Assembly (NCBI RefSeq): GCF_029227915.1
Contig: NC_079875.1
Location: 248,001 to 312,000 of the forward strand
DNA length: 64,000 bases
Source: Hydractinia symbiolongicarpus
Lineage: Eukaryota > Cnidaria > Hydrozoa > Anthoathecata > Hydractiniidae
Reading direction: 5' to 3'
Each line of letters starts with the position of its first letter. The first letter of the stretch is position 1. Of this stretch, positions 26,764 through 37,882 are shown piece after piece. The position numbers and the translations under genes are program-made. The notes under the pieces are model-generated. The model worked only from the letters and a program-made list of their open reading frames with translations. It did no database searches and was not told the DNA's origin.

Positions 26764-28280
26764 GTGTGTCGGCGATTAAACTTCTTTTATTTAGCGTCCC
26801 ATCAGAAATGAAAATATTTTTGAAAACTACAAGTCTCATGCGTTTTAGTGGTGAAAAAATAATATAAAAAATCGTTCGGGAAATGAGTTTACTGCCTGGG
26901 TACTTTCTTTGTATACTTTTGACTATACGGGCCGAGTCCGGGGTTTACGGGAAATGGCGGGTTTTCGTTTGCCGGCTATTAAACCACATTCATTAAGCGT
27001 CTCATCAAAATTGAAAACATTTCTGAAAACTACAAGTCTCATGGGCTTTAGTGGTGAAATAATAATTTAAAAAATCGTTCAGGAAATGAGTTTACTCCCT
27101 GGGTACTTTCTTTGTATACATTCGACTATACGGGCCAAGCCCGACATTTACAGGAAATCGCGGGTTTTCGTTTGCCGGCCATTAAACCACATTCATTAAG
27201 CGTCTCAACAAAAATGAAAACATTATTGAAAATACAGAGGTCTCATGCGTTTTAGTGGTGAAAAGATAATTTAAAAAATCGTTTTGGAAATGAGTTTACT
27301 CACAGGGTACTTTCTTTGTATACATTTGACTATACGGGCCGAGTTCGGGATTTACGGGAAATCGCAGGTTTTCGTTTGCCGACGATTAAACTCCTTTTAT
27401 TCAGCGTCTCATCAAAAATGAAAACATTTTTGAAAATACAAGTCTCGTGGGCTTTAGTGGTGAAATAATAATTTAAAAAATCGTTCGGGAAAAGAGTTTA
27501 CTCCCTGGGTACTTTCTTTGTATACTTTTGACTTTACGGGCAGAGTCCGGGATTTACGGGAAATCGCAGGTTTTCGTTTGCCGACGATTAAACTTCTTTT
27601 ATTCAGCGTCTCATCAAAAATGAAAACATTTTTAAAAACTACAAGTCTCATGCGTTTTAGTGGTGAAAAGATAATTTAAAAAACCGTTTTGGAAATGACA
27701 TTACTCACAGGGTACTTTCTTTGTATACATTCGACTATACGGGCCAAGCCCGGGATTTACAAGAAATCGCGGGTTTTCGTTTGCCGGCTATTAAACCACA
27801 TTCATTAAGCGTCTCAACAAAAATGAAAACATTTCTGAAAACTACAAGTCTCATGGGCTTTAGTGGTGAAATAATAATTTAAAAAATCGTTCGGGAAATG
27901 AGTTTACTCCCTGGGTACTTTCTTTGTATACTTTTGACTATATGGGCCGAGTCCGGGATTTACGGGAAATCGCAGGTTTTCGTTTGCCGACTATTAAACT
28001 CCTTTTATTCAGCGCCTCATCAAAAATGAAAACATTATTGAAAATACAGGTCTCATGCGTTTTAGTGGTGAAAAGATAATTTAAAAAATCGTTTTGGAAA
28101 TGAGTTTACTCACAGGGTACTTTCTTTGTATACATTTGACTATACGGGCCAAGCCGGGGATTTACGGGAAATCGCGGCTTTTTGTTTGCCGGCGATTAAA
28201 CCACTTTCACTAAGCGTCTCATCAAAAATGAGAACATTTTTAAAAACTACAAGTCTCATGCGTTTCAGTGGTGAAAAGAT
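26764..28280. repeat. Higher-order unit, copy 3 (partial)
   Basis: It carries the same diagnostic variants at offset 2,028 bp from copy 2. It ends at a chimeric monomer near 28,280, where GTTTCAGTGGTGAAAAG is joined to a class A start. Confidence 0.7.
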
Positions 28281-30170
28281 AATTTAAAAAATCGTTCGGG
28301 AAATGAGTTTACTCACAGGGTACTTTCTTTGTATACATTTGACTATACGGGCCGAGTTCGGGATTTACGGGAAATCGCAGGTTTTCGTTTGCCGACGATT
28401 AAACTCCTTTTATTCAGCGTCTCATCAAAAATGAAAACATTTTTGAAAATACAAGTCTCGTGGGCTTTAGTGGTGAAATAATAATTTAAAAAATCGTTCG
28501 GGAAAAGAGTTTACTCCCTGGGTACTTTCTTTGTATACTTTTGACTTTACGGGCAGAGTCCGGGATTTACGGGAAATCGCAGGTTTTCGTTTGCCGACGA
28601 TTAAACTTCTTTTATTCAGCGTCTCATCAAAAATGAAAACATTTTTAAAAACTACAAGTCTCATGCGTTTTAGTGGTGAAAAGATAATTTAAAAAACCGT
28701 TTTGGAAATGACATTACTCACAGGGTACTTTCTTTGTATACATTCGACTATACGGGCCAAGCCCGGGATTTACAAGAAATCGCGGGTTTTCGTTTGCCGG
28801 CTATTAAACCACATTCATTAAGCGTCTCAACAAAAATGAAAACATTTCTGAAAACTACAAGTCTCATGGGCTTTAGTGGTGAAATAATAATTTAAAAAAT
28901 CGTTCGGGAAATGAGTTTACTCCCTGGGTACTTTCTTTGTATACTTTTGACTATATGGGCCGAGTCCGGGATTTACGGGAAATCGCAGGTTTTCGTTTGC
29001 CGACTATTAAACTCCTTTTATTCAGCGTCTCATCAAAAATGAAAACATTATTGAAAATACAGGTCTCATGCGTTTTAGTGGTGAAAAGATAATTTAAAAA
29101 ATCGTTTTGGAAATGAGTTTACTCACAGGGTACTTTCTTTGTATACATTTGACTATACGGGCCAAGCCGGGGATTTACGGGAAATCGCGGCTTTTTGTTT
29201 GCCGGCGATTAAACCACTTTCACTAAGCGTCTCATCAAAAATGAGAACATTTTTGAAAACTACAAGTCTCATGCGTTTCAGTGGTGAAAAAATAATTTAA
29301 AAAATCGTTCGGGAAATGAGTTTACTCCCTGAGTAATTTCTTTGTATACTTTTGACTATACGGGCCGAGTCCGGGATTTACGGGAAATCGCGGGTTTTCG
29401 ATTGCCGGCGCTTAAACTCCTTTTATTCAGCGTCTCATCAAAAATGAAAACATTTTTGAAAACTACAAGTCTCATGCGTTTTAGTGGTGAAAAGATAATT
29501 TAAAAAATCGTTCTGGAAATGAGTTTACTCACAGGGTACTTTCTTTGTAAACATTCGACTATACGGGAAAAGCCCGGGATTTAGGGAAATCGTGGTATTT
29601 CGCTTGCCGGCGATTAAACCTCTTTCATTAAGCGTCTCATTAAAAATGAAAACATTTTTGGAAACTACAAGTCTCATTCCTTCTAGTGTGCAGAAATAAT
29701 TTGAAAAATCGCTCGGGAAATCAGTTTACTCCCGGGGTACTTTCTTTATATACATTCAACTATACGGGCCAAGCCCGGGATTTACGGGAAATCGCGAGCG
29801 TTCTGGAAGTGAGTTTACTCACAGGGTACTTTCTTTGTATACAGTCGACTATACGGGCCGAGTCCGGAATTTACGGGAAATCGCGGGTTTTCGTTTGCCG
29901 GCGATTAAACTCCTTTTATTCAGCGTCTCATCAAAAATGAAAACATTTTTGAAAACTACAAGTCTCATGCGTTTTAGTGGTGAAAAGATAATTTAAAAAA
30001 TGGTTCTGGAAATGAGTTTACTCACAGGTTACTTTCTTTGTAAACATTCGACTATACGGGAAAAGCCCGGGATTTAGGGAAATCGTGGTATTTCGTTTAC
30101 CGGCGATTAAACCTCTTTCATTAAGCGTCTCATTAAAAATGAAATCATTTTTGGAAACTACAAGTCTCAT
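28281..30170. repeat. Higher-order unit, copy 4 (partial)
   Basis: It starts five monomers (1,013 bp) after the matching point of copy 3. Its latter part (29,686-30,170) matches 24,124 onward at offset 5,562 bp, including a truncated monomer at 29737-29825. From about 30,179 the sequence instead follows 21,489 onward (offset 8,690), showing a mosaic origin. Confidence 0.7.
29737..29825. repeat. Truncated 89-bp monomer (copy 5)
   Basis: Same junction, 5,562 bp after copy 4. The shared CATTCCTTC variant makes these two the closest pair. Confidence 0.9.
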
Positions 30171-30949
30171 TCGTTTTAGTGTGCAGAAATAATTTGAAAA
30201 AACGTTCGGAAAATCAGTTTACTCCCGGGGTACTTTCTTTATATACATTCAACTATACGGGCCAAGCCCGGGATTTACGGGAAATTGCGAGTTTTCGTTT
30301 GCCGGCGATTAAACTTCTTTTATTCAGCGTCTCATCAAAAATGAAAACACTTTTGAAAACTACAAGTCTCACGCGTTTTAGTGGTGAAAAAATAATTTAA
30401 AAAACCGTTCAGGAAGTGAGTTTACTCACAGGGTACTTTCTTTGTATACATTCGACTATACGGGCCAAGCCCAGGATTTACGGGAAATCGCGGGTTTTCG
30501 TTTGCCGGCGATTAAACTTCTTTCATTAGGCGTCTCATCAAAAATGAAAACATTTTTGAAAACTACAAGTCTCATGCGTTTTAGTGGTGAAAAAAAATTT
30601 AAAAAATCGTTCGGGAAATGAGTTTACACCCTGGGTACTTTCTTTGTATACATTCGACTATACGGGCCAAGCCCTGGATTTACGTGAAATCGCGGGTTTT
30701 CGTTTGCCGGTGATTAAACCTCTTTCATTAAGCGTCTCATCAAAAATGAAAACATTTTTGAAAACTACAAGTCTCATGCGTTTTAGTGGTGAAAAAATAA
30801 TTTAAAAAATCGTTCGGGAAATGAGTTTGCTCCCTGTGTACTTTCTTTGTATACTTTTGACTATACGGGCCCAGTCGGGATTTACGGGAAATCGCGGGTT
30901 TTCGTGTGTCGGCGATTAAACTTCTTTTATTTAGCGTCCCATCAAAAAT

Positions 30950-32624
30950 GAAAACATTTTTGAAAACTACAAGTCTCATGCGTTTTAGTGGTGAAAAAAT
31001 AATATAAAAAATCGTTCGGGAAATGAGTTTACTGCCTGGGTACTTTCTTTGTATACTTTTGACTATACGGGCCGAGTCCGGGGTTTACGGGAAATGGCGG
31101 GTTTTCGATTGCCGGCTATTAAACCACATTCATTAAGCGTCTCATCAAAATTGAAAACATTTCTGAAAACTACAAGTCTCATGGGCTTTAGTGGTGAAAT
31201 AATAATTTAAAAAATCGTTCGGGAAATGAGTTTACTTCCTGGGTACATTCTTTGTATACTTTTGACTATACGGGCCGAGTCCGGGAGTTACGGGAAGTCA
31301 CGGGTTTTCGTTTGCCGGCGATTAAACTTCTTTTATTCAGCGTCTCATCAAAAATGAAAACATTTTTAAAAACTACAAGTCTCATGGGCTTTAGTGGTGA
31401 AATAATAATTTAAAAAATCGTTCGGGATATGAGTTTACTCCCTGGGTACTTTTTTTGTATACTTTTGTCTTTACAGGCCGAGTCCGGGATTTACAGGAAA
31501 TCGCAGGTTTTCGTTTGCCGGCGATTAAACTTCTTTTATTCAGTGTCTCATCAAAAATGATAACATTTTTTAAAACTACAAGTCTCATGGGCCTTAGTGG
31601 TGAAATAATAATTTAAAAAATCGTTCGGGAAATGAGTTTACTCCCTGGGTACTTTCTTTGTATACTTTTGACTATACGGGCCGAGTCCGGGATTTACAGG
31701 AAATCGCAGGTTTTCCTTTGCCGGCGATTAAACTTCTTTTATTCAGTGTCTCATCAAAAATGAAAACATTTTTGAAAACTACTAGTCTCATGCGTTTTAG
31801 TGGTGAAAAAATAATATAAAAAATCGTTCGGGCAATGAGTTTACTGCCTGGGTACTTTCTTTGTATACTTTTGACTATACGGGCCGAGTCCGGGGTTTAC
31901 GGGAAATGGCGGGTTTTCGTTTGCCGGCTATTAAACCACATTCATTAAGCGTCTCATCAAAATTGAAAACATTTCTGAAAACTACAAGTCTCATGGGCTT
32001 TAGTGGTGAAATAATAATTTAAAAAATCGTTCGGGAAATGAGTTTACTTCCTGGGTACATTCTTTGTATACTTTTGACTATACGGGCCGAGTCCGGGAGT
32101 TACGGGAAGTCGCGGGTTTTCGTTTGCCGGCGATTAAACTTCTTTTATTCAGCGTCTCATCAAAAATGAAAACATTTTCAAAAACTACAAGTCTCATGGG
32201 CTTTAGTGGTGAAATAATAATTTAAAAAATCGTTCGGGATATCAGTTTACTCCCTGGGTACTTTTTTTGTATACTTTTGTCTTTACAGGCCGAGTCCGGG
32301 ATTTACAGGAAATCGCAGGTTTTCGTTTGCCGGCGATTAAACTTCTTTTATTCAGTGTCTCATCAAAAATGATAACATTTTTTAAAACTACAAGTCTCAT
32401 GGGCCTTAGTGGTGAAATAATAATTTAAAAAATCGTTCGGGAAATGAGTTTACTCCCTGGGTACTTTCTTTGTATACTTTTGACTATACGGGCCGAGTCC
32501 GGGATTTACAGGAAATCGCAGGTTTTCCTTTGCCGGCGATTAAACTTCTTTTATTCAGTGTCTCATCAAAAATGAAAACATTTTTGAAAACTACTAGTCT
32601 CATGCGTTTTAGTGGTGAAAAAAT
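30950..32624. repeat. 812-bp four-monomer unit, two copies
   Basis: Offset 812 bp, with shared markers CTGGGTACATTCTTTG, GATAACATTTTTTAAAAC, GGGCCTTAGTGG and ACTACTAGTCTC. Class C monomers (TTTTGTCTTTACAGGCCGAG) first appear here. Confidence 0.8.
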
Positions 32625-34021
32625 AATTTAAAAAATCGTTCGGGAAATGAGTTTACTCCCTGGGTACTTTCTTTGTTTACTTTTGACTATACGGGCCGAA
32701 TCCGGAGTTTACGGGAAATGACGGGTTTTCGTTTGCCGGCGATTAAACTTCTTTTATTCAGCGTCTCATCAAAAATGAAAACATTTTTGAAAACTACAAG
32801 TCTCATGCGATTTAGTGGTGAAAAGATAATTTAAAAAACCGTTTTGGAAATGAGTTTACTCACAGGGTACTTTCTTTGTATACATTCGACTATACGGGCC
32901 AAGCCCGGGATTTACAGGAAATCGCGGGTTTTCGTTTGCCGGCTATTAAACCACATTCATTAAGCGTCTCAACAAAAATGAAAACATTTCTGAAAACTAC
33001 AAGTCTCATGGGCTTTAGTGGTGAAATAATAATTTAAAAAATCGTTCGGGAAATGAGTTTACTCCCTGGGTACTTTCTTTGTATACTTTTGACTATATGG
33101 GCCGAGTCCGGGATTTACGGGAAATCGCAGGTTTTCGTTTGCCGACGATTAAACTCCTTTTTTTCAGCGTCTCATCAAAAATAAAAACATTATTGAAAAT
33201 ACAGGTCTCATGCGTTTTAGTGGTGGAAAGATAATTTAAAAAATCGTTTTGGAAATGAGTTTACTCACAGGGTACTTTCTTTGTATACATTTGACTATAC
33301 GGGCCAAGCCCGGGATTTACGGGAAATCGCGGCTTTATGTTTGCCGGCGATTAAACCACTTTCACTAAGCGTCTCATCAAAAATGAAAACATTTTTGAAA
33401 ACTACAAGTCTCATGCGTTTTAGTGGTGAAAATATAATTTAAAAAATCGTTCGGAAAATGAGTTTACTCCCTGGGTAATTTCTTTGTATACTTTTGACTA
33501 TACGGGCCGAGTACGGGATTTACGGGAAATCGCGGGTTTTCGATTGCCGGCGCTTAAACTCCTTTTATTCAGCGTCTCATCAAAAATGAAAACATTTTTG
33601 AAAACTACAAGTCTCATGCGTTTTAGTGGTGAAAAGATAATTTAAAAAATCGTTCTGGAAATGAGTTTACTCACAGGGTACTTTCTTTGTAAACATTCGA
33701 CTATACGGGAAAAGCCGGGGATTTAGGGAAATCGTGGTATTTCGTTTGCCGGCGATTAAACCTCTTTCATTAAGCGTCTCATTAAAAATGAAAACATTTT
33801 TGGAAACTACAAGTCTCATTCGTTCTAGTGTGCAGAAATAATTTGAAAAATCGTTCGGGAAATCAGTTTACTTCCGGGGTACTTTCTTTATATACATTCA
33901 ACTATACGGGCCAAGCCCGGGATTTACGGGAAATCGCGAGTTTTCGTTTGCCGGCGATTAAACTTCTTTTATTCAGCGTCTCATCAAAAATGAAAACACT
34001 TTTAAAAACTACAAGTCTCAC

Positions 34022-36067
34022 GCGTTTTAGTGGTGAAAAAATAATTTAAAAAACCGTTCTGGAAGTGAGTTTACTCCCTGGGTACTTTCTTTGTATACTT
34101 TTGACTATACGGGACGAGTCTGGGATTTACGGGAAATCGCAGGTTTTCGTTTGCTGGCGATTAAACTTCTTTTATTCAGCGTCTCATCATAAATGAAAAC
34201 ATTTTTGAAAACTACAAGTCTCATGCGATTTAGTGGTGAAAAGATATATTAAAAAATAGTTCTGGAAATGAGTTTACTCACAGGGTACTTTCTTTGTATA
34301 CATTCGACTATACGGGACAAGCCCGGGATTTACGGGAAATCGCGGGTTTTCGTTTGCCGGCGATTAAACCTCTTTTATTCAGCGTCTCATCAAAAATGAA
34401 AATATTTTTGAAAACTACAAGTCTCATGCGTTTTAGTGGTGAAATAAAAATTTAAAAAATCGATCGGGAAATGAGTTTACTCTCTGGGTACTTTCTTTGT
34501 ATACTTTTGACTATACGGGACGAGTCTGGGATTTACGGGAAATCGCAGGTTTTTGTTTGCTGGCGATTAAACTTCTTTTATTCAGCGTCTCATCATAAAT
34601 AAAAACATTTTTGAAAACTACAAGTCTCATGCGATTTAGTGGTGAAAAGATATATTAAAAAATAGTTCTGGAAATGAGTTTACTCACAGGGTACTTTCTT
34701 TGTATACATTCGACTATACGGGACAAGCCCGGGATTTACGGGAAATCGCGGGTTTTCGTTTGCCGGCGATTAAACCTCTTTTATTCAGCGTCTCATCAAA
34801 AATGAAAACATTTTCAAAAACTACAAGTCTCATGGGCTTTAGTGGTGAAATAATAATTTAAAAAAACGTTCGGGATATGAGTTTACTCCCTGGGTACTTT
34901 TTTTGTATACTTTTGTCTTTACAGGCTGAGTCCGGGATTTACAGGAAATCGCAGGTTTTCGTTTGCCGGCGATTAAACTTCTTTTATTCAGCGTCTCATC
35001 AAAAATGAAAATATTTTTGAAAACTACAAGTCTCATGCGTTTTAGTGGTGAAAAAATAATTTAAAAAACCGTTCTGGAAGTGAGTTTACTCCCTGGGTAC
35101 TTTCTTTGTATACTTTTGACTATACGGGACGAGTCTGGGATTTACGGGAAATCGCAGGTTTTCGTTTGCTGGCGATTAAACTTCTTTTATTCAGCGTCTC
35201 ATCATAAATGAAAACATTTTTGAAAACTACAAGTCTCATGCGATTTAGTGGTGAAAAGATATATTAAAAAATAGTTCTGGAAATGAGTTTACTCACAGGG
35301 TACTTTCTTTGTATACATTCGACTATACGGGACAAGCCCGGGATTTACGGGAAATCGCGGGTTTTCGTTTGCCGGCGATTAAACCTCTTTTATTCAGCGT
35401 CTCATCAAAAATGAAAATATTTTTGAAAACTACAAGTCTCATGCGTTTTAGTGGTGAAATAAAAATTTAAAAAATCGATCGGGAAATGAGTTTACTCTCT
35501 GGGTACTTTCTTTGTATACTTTTGACTATACGGGACGAGTCTGGGATTTACGGGAAATCGCAGGTTTTTGTTTGCTGGCGATTAAACTTCTTTTATTCAG
35601 CGTCTCATCATAAATAAAAACATTTTTGAAAACTACAAGTCTCATGCGATTTAGTGGTGAAAAGATATATTAAAAAATAGTTCTGGAAATGAGTTTACTC
35701 ACAGGGTACTTTCTTTGTATACATTCGACTATACGGGACAAGCCCGGGATTTACGGGAAATCGCGGGTTTTCGTTTGCCGGCGATTAAACCTCTTTTATT
35801 CAGCGTCTCATCAAAAATGAAAACATTTTCAAAAACTACAAGTCTCATGGGCTTTAGTGGTGAAATAATAATTTAAAAAAACGTTCGGGATATGAGTTTA
35901 CTCCCTGGGTACTTTTTTTGTATACTTTTGTCTTTACAGGCTGAGTCCGGGATTTACAGGAAATCGCAGGTTTTCGTTTGCCGGCGATTAAACTTCTTTT
36001 ATTCAGCGTCTCATCAAAAATGAAAATATTTTTGAAAACTACAAGTCTCATGCGTTTTAGTGGTGAA
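34022..36067. repeat. 1,015-bp five-monomer unit, two copies
   Basis: Copies at 34022-35036 and 35037-36067. Shared markers are CATCATAAATAAAAAC, AAAGATATATTAAAAAATAG, ATCGATCGGGAAATG and ACAGGCTGAGTCC. Related units recur at 50-51, 53 and 54-55 kb with 1,013-1,217 bp spacing. Confidence 0.8.
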
Positions 36068-37754
36068 AAGATAATTTAAAAAATCGTTCTGGAAATGAGT
36101 TTACTCACAGGTTACTTTCTTTGTAAACATTCGACTATACGGGAAAAGCACGGGATTTAGGGAAATCGTGGTATTTCGTTTACCGGCGATTAAACCTCTT
36201 TCATTAAGCGTCTCATTAAAAATGAAAACATTTTTGGAAACTACAAGTCTCATTCGTTTTAGTGTGCAGAAATAATTTGAAAAATCGTTCGGGAAATCAG
36301 TTTACTCCCGGGGTACTTTCTTTATATACATTCAACTATACGGGCCAAGCCCGGGATCTACGGGAAATTGCGAGTTTTCGTTTGCCGGCGATTAAACTTC
36401 TTTTATTCAGCGTCTCATCAAAAATGAAAACACTTTTGAAAACTACAAGTCTCACGCGTTTTAGTGGTGAAAAAATAATTTAAAAAACCGTTCAGGAATT
36501 GAGTTTACTCACAGGGTACTTTCTTTGTATACATTCGACTATACGGGCCAAGCCCGGGATTTACGGGAAATGGCGGGTTTTCGTTTGCCGGCGATTAAAC
36601 TTCTTTCATTAGGCGTCTCATCAAAAATGAAAACATTTTTGAAAACTACAAGTCTCATGCATTTTAGTGGTGAAAAAAAATTTAAAAAATCGTTCGGGAA
36701 ATGAGTTTACACCCTGGGTACTTTCTTTGTATACATTCGACTATACGGGCCAAGCCCTGGATTTACGTGAAATCGCGGGTTTTTTGTTTGCCGGTGATTA
36801 AACCTCTTTCATTAAGCGTCTCATCAAAAATGAAAACATTTTTAAAAACTACAAGTCTCATGCGTTTTAGTGGTGAAAAAATAATTTAAAAAATCATTCG
36901 GGAAATGAGTTTACTCCCTGGGTACTTTCTTTGTATACTTTTGACTATACGGGCCCAATCCGGGATTTACGGAAAATCGCGGGTTTTCGTGTGCCGGCGA
37001 TTAAACTTCTTTTATTTAGCGTCCCATCAAAGATGAAAACATTTTTGAAAACTACAAGTCTCATGCGTTTTAGTGGTGAAAAAATAATATAAAAAATCGT
37101 TCGGGAAATGAGTTTACTGCCTGGGTACTTTCTTTGTATACTTTTGACTATACGGGCCGAGTCCGGGGTTTACGGGAAATGGCGGGTTTTTGTTTGCCGG
37201 CGATTAAACTTCTTTTAATCAGCGTCTCATCAAAAATGAAAACATTTTTGAAAACTACAAATCTCATGCGTTTTAGTGGTGAAAAAATAATTTAATAAAT
37301 CGTTCGGGAAATGAGTTTACTCCCTGGGTACATTCTTTGTATACTTTTGACTATACGGGCCGAGTCCGGGGTTTACGGGAAATGGCGGGTTTTCGTTTGC
37401 CGTCGATTAAACTTCTTTTAATCAGCGTCTCATCAAAAATGAAAACATTTTTGAAAACTTCAAGTCTCATGCGTTTCAGTGGTGAAAAGATAATTTAAAA
37501 AATCGTTTTGGAAATGAGTTTACTCACAGGGTACTTTCTTTGTATACATTCGACTATACGGGCCAAACCCGGGATTTACGGGAAATTGCGGGTTTTCGTT
37601 TGCCGGCGATTAAACCACTTTCATTAAACGTCTCATCAAAAATGAAAACATTTCTGAAAACTACAAGTCTCATGCGTTTTAGTGGTGAAAAAATAATTTA
37701 AAAAATCGTTCGGGAAATAAGTTTACTCCCTGGGTACTTTCTTTGTATACTTTT
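35461..37754. repeat. 2.3-kb block paralogous to the insertion's left flank
   Basis: It aligns without gaps to about 55,129-57,422 at offset 19,668 bp. Differences I noted include CGGGATCTACGG versus CGGGATTTACGG, GGAATTGAG versus GGAAGTGAG, TTCTTTGTATAC versus TTCTGTGTATAC and AATAAATCG versus AAGAAATCG. Homology continues across the insertion point into 60433 to about 60574. Confidence 0.85.
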
Positions 37755-37764
37755 GACTATACGG
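37745..37764. other. Paralogous empty site of the 3-kb insertion
   Basis: The class B monomer here reads GTATACTTTTGACTATACGG without interruption. It is the counterpart of the split monomer, at an offset of exactly 19,668 bp (57422 maps to 37754). The pairing rests on rare shared variants on both sides: GGGAAATAAGTTTACTCC just before, and GGAAGTCACGGG and GGGCTATAGTGG just after. It defines the insertion point as T|T and shows no duplicated target bases. Confidence 0.85.
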
Positions 37765-37882
37765 GCCGAGTCCGGGAGTTACGGGAAGTCACGGGTTTTC
37801 GTTTGCCGGCGATTAAACTTTTTTTATTCAGCGTCTCATCAAAAATGAAAACATTTTTAAAAACTACAAGTCTCATGGGCTA

